A stretch of DNA of 64,000 bases, taken from Tricholomella constricta (taxonomy: Eukaryota > Basidiomycota > Agaricomycetes > Agaricales > Lyophyllaceae). Positions 32,150 to 43,785 of the stretch are shown here, in pieces. Position 1 is the stretch's first letter, and every line of letters starts with the position of its first letter. A program made the position numbers and the translations under genes. The notes under the pieces are model-generated. The model was not told where the DNA came from. It saw only the letters and a program-made list of their open reading frames with translations, and searched no databases. The stretch lies in the NCBI GenBank assembly GCA_013368375.1, contig JAACJP010000033.1:62001-126000 (forward strand), read 5' to 3'.

Positions 32150-34383
32150 GCCTCTGACCCAGGATTATATAAGGTCAGCCGCCCTTGAGGGAGGATCCAG
32201 TGGGCGAGACTCCTCTTAGGATCTCACCACAACACCGATTCCCCCCTCAGGTGAGCCTGACCTTTTCGTAGGGATCTCAGCACTTAACCGAGTCCCTCAT
32301 CAGACAAGGACTTTTTTCGGTATCTTATTTCGAGTTATTATTGACTCCATCATCGCCACTCCGTTGCTCAACATTATTGAATCTATCACCCTATTCATTT
32401 ACACATGAGTAACCATGGAGCGTCCCAAAGTCAAACAACCTCAACGGGACTGTTAGGAAACGATGCCGGAACGAACTCGAACATGGAGACGCCCGCTGTT
32501 AGAGAGAATAACGGGTTACCGAATTCCCCTATTGGACAGAATTTCGACAACTCGGGGATCGAAAACCATATCATCACCGACGTCGAACACCTCGTTGAAC
32601 TCTACCGGAAATCTGAACAAACTAAAGGATCAACGCTCGTCTCGCTCGTCAGGGCAGTCGAGTTTTCCATTAGTCCACCGGATACGAGAAAGAATGCCAT
32701 CATCAACTACACGGCCCTCCTCGACGATATCGAACATCAGAGGGACGTACAATCAGCTAGAGGATCTGCAGCCGGGACTGGAGGAAATACCGGAGGAGGG
32801 CAGGACAGACAACCACAACCTACTCCTTCAGGCAATCCCCGATTCCCGATTCCCGACAAGCCCATCGATGATGCAATCAACGATCTCATCTCGTCCATCC
32901 ACGCCGGATCCGACGGATCACAATCTGCCTCCGAGTCTGATCGACAGGATGGGGAGCCGTCAGGAAAGCGGAAACATCGTCTCAACGAGAAAAGCTTACC
33001 TTGGTACGATGACGAAAAACGTGCAAGGGTCTCCTCAAATCCCAGCCTTGATAAAAACCGGAGAATCATTGCCCTCTTCGCCAGAGACCTGTCTAAAGTC
33101 AAGCGTCTCATCGGGTCAGCCCAAACTGCGCCACACGGATTCCCTTCGTCTGAATGGGATAACGTCATCCGAGGAAACCCTGTCAACCTTGACGTTGTCC
33201 TCAGCTCACTCCACCACGTCAGTGCCCCTAAATGGAATAGAGGACGTATTGGCGACAATGAGATTAGTCTTGGACGGAGCGACCTGACTCGCAAAGTCGA
33301 AACGAGTGGCCAATGGACCTCCGCCTGGAATGCGACCTCCAAAGCGATTAGATTCGCGTTCAGCACCGAGAGGACGAACTCAGAGAATACGCAGACTACG
33401 TTGAAGGCCTCTTCGCCTCCATCTTCGTCTCTGACCACTCCCGAGTTATCCTCTACGAGAAAGCCGTGCGAGCGCAGCAAGTTGGTGGAGCGCAACGTCT
33501 CCTCCTCACAGACACAGGCAAATTCGCCCACCTCGCAACCGCTATCCTCATGCCCAATGGGATCGAGTCCCAGCGGTCCCATGGCAAGAAAGCAAACGCT
33601 ACCCCCTCCAAATCGAGCTCCTCCTGCAACAGATTCAATTCCTCGCAGGGTTGTCCACATTCCAAGCAGGAGTGCCGTTACTGCCACGTCTGCAAAAAAT
33701 GTAACTTGCAGGTTCACGGAGGCTCAAGCTGCTCCGCTCCCTCCACCTCAGGTACCTCCACATCAACTACCTCCTAAATTGGTTCCCTTCGGCATGCGGC
33801 CCAAGTATTTGCGGTTCAATAATTGGGATCCGAATGTCAAACCGCTTCGCACCACCGCGAAATGGTCTGAAACCGCCAAACCCCTTCCCAGTGTTCCTCA
33901 ACACGTCCTCGATGATCCTATCGTCTCCAAAACCATTGCCGAAAATCCTGACTTATTTTGTATCGTCACTCCTATCAATGTCGACGTCTTTGAGTCCATG
34001 CTCGAAACCCACCCCAATCAACCGTTTGTTCATTCCGTGTGCAAGGGTCTCCGCGAGGGTTCTTGGCCATTCGCCGATCCCCACCTCCATGACTACCCTC
34101 ACACTTTGGACCTCTCTTTACCCACCCCCTCTAACCCCGTGGAAGCGTCTTTTCTGCGGGATCAACGGGATATCGAGCTCACTAAGAATCGTTTCTCTCC
34201 TAGCTTTGGCAAGGATCTCCTTCCTGGCATGTACTCTATGCCTATCCATGCCGTTCCCAAGGATAGAGGCGCAGGTTTACGCATGGTGACGAACCAATCC
34301 GCAGGGAAATATTCCCTCAACTCCATGATCGCCCATGAGGACATTGCGGGCATGCCCCTTGACAACATGTCCCATTTGGGTGC
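32150..34383 (+). mobile_element. DIRS-like retroelement fragment, 5' part only
   Basis: A leader with a TATA-like TATATAAGG at 32165 and an imperfect inverted repeat (GGTCAGCCG... near 32174 against ...GAGCCTGACC near 32254) precedes an ORF with a Gag-like part and the start of a reverse transcriptase. The RT is cut at 34383 where a gypsy LTR begins. No tyrosine recombinase or RNase H is present, so the DIRS label is inferred from the RT style only. Confidence 0.5.
32405..34383 (+). pseudogene. DIRS-like Gag and truncated reverse transcriptase
   Basis: The single computed frame from 32405 is a chimera. The Gag-like part runs in this frame to about 33360, then the coding character jumps to the -1 frame (QHREDELREYADYVEG..., with Cys/His pairs CPHSKQECRYCHVC) and ends at TAA 33775-33777. 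The RT starts in the first frame over that end (RPKYLRFNNWDPN) and shows FVHSVCKGLREGSWP, GKDLLPGMYSMPIHAVPK and LRMVTNQSAGKYSLNSMI before it is cut. So there is one single-base frameshift in Gag near 33360, and the RT overlaps the Gag end. The remaining 20 or so codons to 34447 belong to the inserted LTR. Confidence 0.6.
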
Positions 34384-34773
34384 TGTTAGGGTGACCTTAG
34401 AGCAGAGCTTAGTCGTGCTGGCAAAGGGGAATCCAAAGTTATATTGATGTACAGCAAACGAAGGTGAGTAAGGCTTACCTGGCAAAGGGGAATCCAAAGA
34501 GAATAGTGTAAAGGATTCCCAGATGCCAGGGGGCCGGCTATATACAAGTGTACTGTACATGTGATAATAACGAGCGGTTCTGGATGCTGTCTGATGGTAA
34601 CCGTCATCGGGATGTCGGGTGATCGGGAAACAGTGTCAGGCCTGAACAGGGAAGGGAGGGAAACGACAGGAGTCAGAGCATCAGGGTCAGGATCACAATC
34701 GGGCAGGAGCGATCGCACGTGTTGAGGGGCGGTCGATGAGCATAGGAGGGCGCGAACGGGTGTTCCCCTAACA
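34384..34773 (-). repeat. 3' LTR of the truncated chromodomain gypsy element
   Basis: Ends TGTTAGGG...CCCTAACA form an inverted repeat, and a purine tract (AAAGGGGGGGTGA on the element strand) abuts it. Inside is a direct repeat CTGGCAAAGGGGAATCCAAAG at 34421 and 34481 (approximate; 20 of its bases shown are CTGGCAAAGGGGAATCCAAA). Confidence 0.8.
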
Positions 34774-35700
34774 TCACCCCCCCTTTGAATCGCAATGACT
34801 CGGTGCGGGGTGGCGGTGGCGAAGACAGCCGGGGATAATGTGAACATGCCACGAATGTGGCGGGCAGCGTCGGGGTTGTCGCGGTGGAACTTGCGTACCA
34901 GATCGGGGGCGGCGACATTTTCGCGAGGTTCCCATGAAGCTTCTTCGTAACCATAGCCTTTCCACAGGACCTTGTACTGTAGTTTCTTGCGGAAGGTGCG
35001 GCTGTCGAGGATCTTTTCCACTTCGTAATGGGGTTCATTGTCGATTATGTCGGGGGGAGCAGGGGGATCGGACCGACGACCTTCAATCAGATCAGCGACG
35101 GCGGGGATGAGCTTTACGACGTGGAAGACTGGGTGGATGCGCTTCATGGACTGAGGCAGCAGGAGGCGGTATGCGAGCGGGCCGACTCGCCTTTGCACGA
35201 CAAAAGGGCCAAGGTAGCGATGCGACAGTTTCTTAGACGGTCGGGTCGTGGAAATGTCGGTTGCGTCCAAGTACACCTTGTCGCCAGGCTGGTAGTCGGG
35301 CGTTGGGGCGTGTCGCTGGTTGTAATACCGCTCCATGTCGTCTTTGGCCTTTGAAAGCGCCGCCTTGGCTTCTTCCTGTGCTTCCTTCATGCGCTCTACA
35401 AACTCGTCGGCCGACTCGTTTTTGGAAGCGCCCCGGCGCGGCTCAAAGCCCATGCGTGGATGCCGACCAGTGTCAAGCAGGAAGGGGGTCTGTTGCGTTG
35501 CCGAATGTACATGGTTGTTGTAACTGAATTCGGCGTCAGGCAGAAGGTCCTCCCAGTCGTTCTGACGCTCGTTGCAGAAGACCCGCAAGAACTGTTCCAG
35601 CTCCTAGTTGACGCGTTCGGTCTGTCCGTCGGTCTGCAGGTGGTACGCCGTCGAAGCTGACAGCTTGATACCCAGGAGTCGGTACAGTTCGCACATAGAG
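34386..35700 (-). pseudogene. Integrase C-terminus plus chromodomain (gypsy), truncated
   Basis: Reading from 35700: LYRLLGIKLSAS and DGQTERVN of the integrase core, then an in-frame TAG (35604-35606) where glutamine is expected, then FSYNNHVHSATQQTPF, a GPY/F-like region (YQPGDKVYL, RIHPVFHVV) and a chromodomain (YEVEKILDSR, YKVLWKGYGYEEASWEP). The frame then runs through the purine tract into the LTR. The catalytic D and D residues of integrase lie in the missing part. Confidence 0.85.
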
Positions 35701-35782
35701 GCATCACAGTGTATTGTGTCCCACGGCCCACAGGGCCAATACACGTATTGTGTTTGACGGAGCGAGCGGGCCCGCTGTGGCT

Positions 35783-36256
35783 GCAGCGGGCCTCATACAT
35801 TGTATCAATGCTCACGGCACAGCGGGCCTTATACACTGTATCCACTCAGACGGTGTCAGCGGGCCCCGCTGGTCTGCACCGACAGGCCTGATACAATGCA
35901 CACCGCGGCATGCATGATACAGTGTAGCGGATTGCACGGTGCAGCGGGCCTCATACATTGTATCAATGCTCACGGCACAGCGGGCCTTATACACTGTATC
36001 CACTCAGACGGTGTCAGCGGGCCCCGCTGGTCTGCACCGACAGGCCTGATACAATGCACACCGCGGCATGCATGATACAGTGTAGCGGATTGCACGGTGC
36101 AGCGGGCCTCATACATTGTATCAATGCTCACGGCACAGCGGGCCTTATACACTGTATCCACTCAGACGGTGTCAGCGGGCCCCGCTGGTCTGCACCGACA
36201 GGCCTGATACAATGCACACCGCGGCATGCATGATACAGTGTAGCGGATTGCACGGT
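35783..36256 (+). repeat. Three tandem copies of a 158-bp unit
   Basis: Units 35783-35940, 35941-36098 and 36099-36256 read as identical. Each contains CCGCGGCATGCATGATACAG and several words of the type GATACARTG. A partial, diverged start of a fourth unit follows. The ORFs found here in both strands repeat with the same period and are not genes. Confidence 0.9.
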
Positions 36257-36850
36257 GCAGCGGACTTGTACAAGGGCCTTCGTAGCAGGGCAGGAAGCAT
36301 GTCATTTGGTGCCGCGGCATGAAATACACTGTATTGCGCTGCCGGATTTGTATGAGGACCTTGCAGGGGTTAAAAGCGCATCATTTGGCACCGCGGCATA
36401 AGCGGCCACGAAGGGATTTACCACCCTGCGGAATGCATGATACAATGTATCGGGTTGCACGGTGGAGCGGGCCTGTACAAGGTATCGGGATGGATGGCAC
36501 CAGCGGGCCCATTGCAGGTATTGAAATACCTCATTTTGATGCCGCGGCGTGAGATACAATGTATCGGGTTGCACGGTGGAGCGGGCCTGTACCAGGTATC
36601 AGGAAGGACGGTGCCCGCGGGGCCCATTGCAGGGGTTGGAAGCACTGCCGCGGCACAAGCATGCACACCGCGGCATGCATGATACACTGTATTGTGCTGC
36701 ATGGTGCAGCGAGGTTATATAAGTGGTTTGGTGCCGCGGCATAAGATGCACTGCACAATGTAGTGGGCATTTACAAGGTATTGGGAGGGACGGGGCCAGC
36801 GGGCCCGGGTTGAAAGCACATGCCACACTCCCATATCATACCGCGGTGTT
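36257..36850. repeat. Degenerate repeat field related to the 158-bp unit
   Basis: Scrambled words from the 158-bp unit recur (GATACAATGTATCGG, GGTGCAGCGGGC-like, CCGCGGCAT) with variable spacing. At least seven CCGCGG sites lie here. No gene is visible. Confidence 0.7.
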
Positions 36851-36906
36851 TCAAAAAGTCATATTACAATAAATGTAGTGTCATCTACTTTGCTCTCCTT
36901 GTCTTT

Positions 36907-37540
36907 TTAGCTTTCGGTTTTGGCCTCTCCTTGGCCTTGTCCTTTGTCCTTTGCCTTTCCCTTTCCCTTGTTGTCTGCATTGATACCTGACTGTGGACCA
37001 TCAATTTGGGAGCGCAAATTACTGAAGGCATTGTGTGCCGCGGCAACACTTTCCAGCTTTGCAACTTCTGCAAGATAGAGCTGGCGCGATGCCGCGGCAT
37101 ACGTTACGCCATGTTGCTTTTGATATGCCTGGACCTCTGCGTGAAGTTGCAAGGCCTCGCGGCCAGTCAAGGGCTGTAATTATATTAGTGTGCATTCAAT
37201 CCATATCATTTGAAACCCACTGGATCTGGAGGTATCATGATATTTGCTTGGCCTAAGAAATGACACTTGCCCTCTGTGTGTGGCAAGGGCTAAAATGCAT
37301 TATTCAGAGTGGTGTGGAGAAAGAAAAGCTTTCAATTGTGCTCACCCCAGCAGGAAAGTTTGAGTCCACTGGCTGGACCATGAGTGCACGTTCTGTCACA
37401 GGAACGAGGAACTTTGGCACCAGATAGTCCCCGTTTTCAGTGGCAATGACAGAATAGCCGGAGGGAGCTGCCGCGGTGCTAGCCTGCACAACACGAGAAG
37501 GATTGGCACCGCGGTGTCCTTCAGAGGCTTCGTTGTTCAT
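36907..37540 (-). CDS. Small unrecognised two-exon gene in the CCGCGG block
   Basis: Exon 1 runs from ATG 37540 (in-frame alternative ATG 37624) to 37346, and exon 2 from 37173 to the TAA at 36907-36909. The junction is in phase (NFPAG/PLTGREA) across a 172-bp intron. The product of about 150 residues has a centre ENGDYLVPKFLVPVTERAL, a helical part with LQLHAEVQAYQKQHG, and a Lys/Gly-rich tail (KGKGKAKDKGQGQG). It is divergent from the coiled-coil gene starting at 37731, so they may share a promoter. I do not recognise the family. Confidence 0.55.
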
Positions 37541-37730
37541 AATGGGGGGAGTTGATTGATTTTGAAGACCGAGACCAAGCACTTTATGTGAATTTGTTTG
37601 ATCGATGGATTGATGAGATAAGGTCATGTGACTGATGTTGAAAAAATTTTCACCGCCTCTCTCTCTTCCCAACCACAACTTCCCCCGCACCGCGCACCCT
37701 CTTCTACCCGATCACCTTACATTAACTTTG

Positions 37731-40056
37731 ATGGATTCTTCGGCCGTTCAAACCACCCTCGCTGCGACTGCCCGGAGGCTCCTCAAGGCCGTAAAAGCTG
37801 GGATGCACGATGAGTTTGTGGCCATCTACAAGGACTCGGTGAGCATTGCTATTTAATTGTTTTTTTTTTTGAATTATTGAATATTTGAGCAGAAGGAATT
37901 TTACTTACATGTCTCCGGGATGCGGGACTCTGGGGTCATCAAACTGTTCAACACTTCGTTCTTCGGGCTCACGCTCAAGCTACTCCAAAAGGTCTCTCGT
38001 GAGCGCGAGATGTTTGCAGAGCACCTTGCCGCGTACTGGAAGCAGGCCGCGGAGTTCAAGAAACGGGTCACCGTGGTGGAGGAGAAGGAGGACAGGGGTG
38101 AGGGGTCATCAAAGGTCCAGGCGGGGACCGCGGCAAGCCTTGTCGCTGATGACATTGTCGCAAAGAAGGTGGCAAAAAGGAAGGCCGAAGCAGAAAAGGA
38201 CGCGGCCGCGGCAAGAAAGACCAAGGCGGAGGCCGCGGCACGAATGAAGGAGGAGGCTGCGTTGAGGGAGCGGGAAGAGAGGAGGGTGAGGGAGGAGGAA
38301 GAGAAGAGGGTGAGGGAGCAGGAAGAGAAGAGGGCGAGCAAGAAGGCAAAGAGGGAACTGGAGGCACGGAAGAGAGAAGAGGCCGCGGCGGCACAGAAAG
38401 AAGTGGAGGAGGCCGCGGCGCGCAAAAGGGAGGAGGCGAGGAAAAGAGGGGAGGCGAGGAAAAGAGAGGAGGAGGCCACGGTGCGGAAAAGAGAGGAGGA
38501 GGCCGTGGTGCGGAAGAGAGAGGAGGAGGCTGCAGTGCGGAAGAGAGACGAGGAGGCCGCGGCCGCGGTGGCAAAGGCCCGCGCTCCCAAACCCAAGGCC
38601 ACCAAGAAGGACAAGGGTAAGCAAAAGGCACCCGCACCCCCCCACACTCCCCACAAGACGACCATCACAGTGGGGGAGCCCATCCACTCATCGACCGCGG
38701 CCACCTTCACCGCGCTGGGAGCAGAAAGCGGTGGGGAGACAACTTACATGGAAGTTGACTCAGATGCAGACCCTGCTGGTGCCCAGAGAACAGCCCCCGC
38801 CCCCTACAACCCAACACTCTACCACCCGCCCTGCAGTGCCTGCGTTCGCTTCAATCAAGAATGCAGGAAGCAAGCATCCTCAGCCACGGCATGTCAAGCT
38901 TGCCGTGACAAGAAGAGGCACTGCACATATGGCCCCTTGAGGAAGAAGTCAGCTGGGACTTCAAGAGTGGTGGGTGATGAGGTCCCGGTGGCTGGGCCCA
39001 GCAAACCAAGTAAGTGTAAAATTTGTATTTCAGTTTCAAAGCTAATTAAGAGTAGGGAAAGATAGAGGTGCATCTCGCAAGGCCGCGGCCCCCACTCCTG
39101 GCGCTCCCACCACTCCCCCCACCACGGCCCCTATTCCTCCCGTCACCGCGGTGGCCCTGGCCCCTCATGCCGCGGTAAACGATGATGAAATGTCTTCCAC
39201 CATCAGGTCAATCAAGGGGACAGTGCGTGAGCTGGAAGACTTTGCCGACGCCATGGATGAGGACACCACAAACCTCCGTTCTGAGGTCACTGCCCAGGAG
39301 GCCAAAATTGAGCAGCTGGAGCAAGGGAGGGAGGGCCACTCTGAGGCTCTCAGGAAGATGTCTCGACAGGTTGGAGTGTTGACAGAGGCGGTCCGCCAGA
39401 TGTCAGCATCCATTGCGGTTCTGATAGACTGAGTGGACTGCATGGAGGGTCGGGTGTTTAGGAAGAGGGTGGTGATGCAGGAGACAAGTGAGTCCGAGGG
39501 TGAGTCCCCCCCCAACGATGTCGATGCCGCGGCGGCAGATGGCCAAGAAGAGCCTCAACTGCCACTTGGTGCCCAGGAGTCTGACGACTTCCACGCCGCG
39601 GCGGGCACCACGGCTATGGACACCGCGGTGGCGCCCGCGGACTTGCACGCTGTGGTGGAGCCCGCGGACTTGCACGCTGCGGCCGAATTCCCGGCGCCAG
39701 TGTCCCCACCCCAACCAACCACCGCCCTGCCACCACCACCACCACCACTACCACCACCATCACCATCACCACCACCACCGTCGCCATCCCCCTCGCCCCT
39801 TCCAAATGTGCCGGACAGCCCCCCACCTTTGCTGCCTACCCTCCAAGTCACTTCGCCAACCCCTGAGACTGAGCACCTCGCCCTCCCTACAACTCGTCGC
39901 TCACGGTCACGTAGCCGCACACCGGCACCTATGGATGAAGATGGTGAGCCACTTCATCGGACGCGCAGCAAGGCTCCCACCAGCACGGACGGTGAAAAGC
40001 GGAAGGCAGATGACGATTTGGATGCCGCCGCGGCGAAAAAACCGCGCCTCAGTTGA
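37731..40056 (+). pseudogene. Coiled-coil protein with Zn2Cys6-type cluster, one in-frame stop
   Basis: Exons 37731-37838, 37893-39009 and 39068-40056 join in phase. Residues about 130-290 form a long Glu/Arg/Lys/Ala coiled coil built of imperfect repeats (RKREEEAAVRKR-like). Near residue 345 is CSACVRFNQEC then CQACRDKKRHC, i.e. CX2CX6C-X9-CX2CX6C, the spacing of fungal Zn2Cys6 binuclear clusters. Exon 3 gives another helix (LEDFADAMDEDTTNLRSEV), then TGA at 39430-39432, after which the same frame stays open to 40056 with proline-rich and Arg/Ser-rich parts and a nuclear-type tail AAAKKPRL. CGA to TGA is the simplest origin of the stop. Without it the protein is about 740 residues; with it, it still has coil and cluster. 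DNA binding is inferred. Confidence 0.65.
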
Positions 40057-40447
40057 ACACTCCGCGGACGCCCTTTTTTCACATTGCTTTTTGACACCTG
40101 CTTTCTTGACTGTATACAATAACTATTTTATATATCTCAGACAATTGTAGATATATACCTCAAACAATTTTAGATAACAAAAAGCTAACATCCAGAGCTA
40201 CACTGTACATATACTAGTTACATGTGTAGATAATGAAAAATCTTTCTTGCACTCAAGTCATATTAAGATCTTGTTGAACAAATGAAGTGTGAATGACGTG
40301 TGCCTATGACATTGAAGGCTGCGGCACATCAATGATGCCGCGGCACAAGCATTGTTACCCATCACCACAGATACATTTCTAAATCATAACAGACACTGGT
40401 TGATAAGCATGCATACTATTATGTGTAGATATTTGACTAGCTTCCCT
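40057..40447. other. Convergent intergenic region
   Basis: AT-rich spacer between the 3' ends of two genes. It contains two CCGCGG sites (about 40066 and 40338) and no ORF of note. Confidence 0.6.
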
Positions 40448-42990
40448 CTAACGTCTATGTTTATCTGCTTTGACTTTTGTGGACCTTGTTACCGCGGGCT
40501 TGGGTGCCGTGGCCCGCGCTACCGCGGACCGTGTTGTTGCCCTTGATGTAACTGCCATGGCATCCTGCTGCCTTGTTGATCTCCTACTGGACCCCTCTAG
40601 AATCTGCTGCGCCTCATCTAACAGCCTCTGAGTGCTCCTTGACTTCTTAGCTCCTATCGTATGAGCTTCATCGCGCTTTCGTTTTTGTGATGCCGGTGTA
40701 GTGCTGGATAGTTGAGGGGTTGGAGACCTTGATGCTGAAGGTTCATCTATGGGTGTGGGAATATCCTGCTTCAATAGCTCTAGTGCAGTCTCAGGCACGC
40801 GGTACTTTGGTGGTCCGTCTGCAGGGCCATTGATTGGGTATTGTCCTGCAAAGCCGGGGGCCATGAGCTTGCGCATGATATCATCGTCTACAAGTACACT
40901 TTGGACTTGAGGAGTGTCCTTGTGTGCTGCATTGAAATTAGGCTCCTGGTTGTGGTGCCCAGACATGCCGCGGTCTACCCCAACAGTCATATCCTCATCT
41001 GGTGACATGTCGCCGCGGCCTCGACTGCCGCGGTCCGCACCGGTGTTTGGGCTGGTGTTAGGTGGCTGTGATCTGGGATTGCCTGCAGTCTCATCTGGTG
41101 GCTGTTGTGGAAATTCTGTTGCTGTTTCCATTTCGCCGCGGCCTGGACTGCCGCGGCCCACGGAGGTGTTTGTGCTGGCTGCCTCGGTGTTAGGTTGCTG
41201 TGATCTGGGACTGACTGCAGTCTCACCTGGTGGCTGTTGTGGAAATTCTGTCACTGATTCCATTTCGCTGCGGCCTGGACTGCCGCGGTCCGCTCCGGTG
41301 TTTTGGCTGGCTGCCTCAGTGTTAGGTGGCTCTTGTGATCTGGGACTGCCTGCTTCAGTGTTAGGTGGGATTTGTGACAACAGTCCACCTTGCTGAACTG
41401 GTGCAACTGGATGTCCGTTTCCCATGTTGACAGCTTGCTCAGGCAACGGGAGCATAGATGTCAACCCTTCCAACAAAGGGTCAATGTGCATCCTTTGTTT
41501 ATCTTTCCTCTTCTTCTTCCTTATTGCCTTTTTTCGTTCTGCCGCGGCCTCCAAATCCTTTCGTTCTCCATATACTGCTGCAACCCTCTCCTTCTTGGTG
41601 TTCAGGTAAGAGGACCACCGAAATGCAGAAGAATGGCCATATTCCTCCTGGCGCTGGTACCAGAAGTCAAGGAGTGATTCTAATTCCTTGAATCGAATAT
41701 TGCGTGGATCACAAATCCTCAGTCCTGCGGGAAGATATTCCGCAGCAATAAATTTGGCGCAATCTGCCTCCACAGCCTTGAATGGTGTCGAGGTTTTTGT
41801 ACGGCCAGAGGCAAGCACTAAAGGAGTATGTTAGAGAGTCAATTCACAGCAATAAACATCAATATACTGTAATGGTAATTCAGATAGTAATGTATGATCA
41901 TTTCAAGATATTTGTGAGTTTTTAAAGTGTCATCTAGAGATGGTAAGATGGGAAAACCGTCCTCGTGTATCTTGACTTGGATGTTGGGCTGCGCGGCCTC
42001 GAGAGGGTTCAGGGGGGTGGGGTCAAGGGACTGCTGTACAGCAAGCACATAATCCAGGAGCTTGACCTTGCAGTCTTGAACCAAGGTAGGAAAGGATTCT
42101 GTAAACTTCTTATACACGGCACCCATGTTGTTGGCAATTTTATCATGACTACGCCGCGGAGCGTTAGGCCGCGGACAATAATGCAATGTAAGCAATCACT
42201 CACACGCGCACACAAAGCTGCCCTTCACTGTCAGTCCATGCAACAAATGTAAGGGAAACCATTCCCATTTCCCGCCATCGCCGTATGTCCACATCCTCCA
42301 CCCGTTTGAAGCCATGTTTATCTGCAATTCTATGGGCAGGGCAAGTATTAGCCTCATAATGATAGCCGCGGCATCGGGGCCGCGGCGTGGAACGCTGCAG
42401 TGCCACTCACTTTGGCCTTTCCTCCTGTGGATATCCCTTTCTACTCCACTCCCGAGCTGTCGTTTCCAATGCTTGGCGTTCATCAGGGGCCAGGTTTTTG
42501 ATGACATTGGAAATGGCCTTGTTCCGCTGCTGAAATGTCTCGGGGCATGCTGGGTCAAGGTCGTCCACACCCAGTATGTACTCCAGTTCAGCATGGATTG
42601 TGTCGCGCTTAGTGCGCATGACCACGTGTCGGAGAGTGATGTTCAATTCCCCCATAGATTTCTTGAAGTCCGGGTACACCCTCCAGTTGTTCTTCACCCA
42701 ATTAGCAAGTTGCTGTGGGGCAGTTTAGCAAATGATCATAGGTTGAATGGTGCATAGTGTACCGTCACTGCTTTTTGTGAAGCTTCGTCCGTTTGGGGAT
42801 CTTTCTTTTGCAAGCTCCAGTAGTTGAAAATGTCAACAAGCACCTTGGATGTGAAAATCTTGGCTCTCTTGGCTGCATCTGGCTCTCCCCGGTACTCATC
42901 CTTGTACTTGTTGAGGACATCACGCTCCTCTCTTGAATAGGCACTTTGTTTTCTGATGGACTTTGGTGCCTCGGCTTCGTTGGCTGACAT
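40448..42990 (-). CDS. Unrecognised five-exon gene, head-to-head with the KDZ transposase
   Basis: ATG 42990; exons 42763-42990, 42411-42712, then about 42210-42328, 41868-42149 and 40448-41819, with GT-AG introns and matching phases. The product is about 760 residues. The N-terminal 300 residues are helical and well structured (SREERDVLNKYKDEYRGE, ANWVKNNWRVYPDFKK, LAPDERQALETTAREW, VSLTFVAWTDSEG). The middle has a compact motif with LESLLDFWYQRQEEYG. The rest is low-complexity with a 40-residue repeat (PNTEAAS, RGSPGR, EFPQQPP) and a basic C-terminus. The arrangement of short helices resembles large uncharacterised fungal families, but I cannot name a domain. The gene is open throughout. 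Its start lies about 270 bp from the KDZ start on the other strand. Confidence 0.7.
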
Positions 42991-43137
42991 GTGTGGTTGT
43001 AGAAGAAAGGAATGACCAAAATGGGACAACAAACATGAGGTTGGTTCTCGGGTCAAGTTTGAAATTTGATCCGCGGCCAGCTGACACTGTAGCAAACAAA
43101 TCCATCGCTTTGATTAACATCTTGCCGGGGTCTGACA

Positions 43138-43206
43138 GGACATGTGTAGCAAGCGAGGTAGGACATGTGTAGCAAGCAAGGCAGGACATGTGTCTGCAGG
43201 CAGGCC
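43138..43206 (+). repeat. Three 23-bp tandem repeats in the bidirectional promoter
   Basis: GGACATGTGT recurs at 43138, 43161 and 43184, with the first two units (GGACATGTGTAGCAAGC...) nearly identical. They lie between the starts of the 42990 (-) and KDZ (+) genes and could be protein-binding sites. Confidence 0.7.
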
Positions 43207-43785
43207 ATGTGTAGTTCAATGCCATGAGGAGATGACATGGGGTGATTCAAGATCATTGTGAAGATTATCAACCATCACCGGGCTTTCTCTGTCAATCAAC
43301 CCTCTTTCCTTACCATGCTCAAGCGCAAACGCACCAAAAAGGATCCCATCCTTAGACAGAATGATCGGGTGCAGGGTGGCATGGATGTTCATACATCCGT
43401 ACGGACTACTGCTCGAGGTGACGTTGTGGAATCAACAATTGTTCCTTTGCAGTCAAGGCCAATTATCCCTATTCTCAATGTCTTTCCACGCATGCCAGTG
43501 CCCATTGGCTCAACCCAAGTTCCAGTAGATCCTGATAATGGAGGAAGTCATTTCAACGATGACATAGAAATGCCAGTGCCCGTCCGTCGGACAAAGGTAA
43601 ACTACTGTTGCTTTCCATTATTGCTTTCACAATTGACAATGATTGGTGAACAGACACAAGCCAATTACCTACAGGAGTTTGTTGACCATGCTCCTGAGAT
43701 GCTGCAAGGTCTACTGGCTAGAGAGACTATGCAAGCAAAACACCCTTGCCCAGACTGTCCCCACCAAAATTATGCTCGATGGCGG

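Larger units (their letters stand above)
34384..35700 (-). mobile_element. Chromodomain gypsy element, 3' fragment
   Basis: A 390-bp LTR (34384-34773) and the C-terminal third of pol remain. The rest is missing at about 35700, where the 158-bp repeat region begins. The element sits inside the DIRS-like RT. Confidence 0.85.

Noticed and set aside
32737..33717. 326-residue minus-strand ORF
   Set aside because: Antisense to the DIRS-like Gag region, which carries the coding signal on the plus strand.
35783..36256. CRISPR-like array
   Set aside because: The units are contiguous 158-bp repeats without spacers, in a eukaryotic genome.
35800..36322. Repeated 91- and 68-residue ORFs with cysteine/histidine patterns
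   Set aside because: They recur with the 158-bp period on both strands and arise from the tandem repeat.
37901..38710. Long minus-strand Ser/Leu/Phe-rich ORFs (up to 269 residues)
   Set aside because: They mirror the Glu/Arg/Lys coiled-coil repeat on the plus strand and have no independent features.
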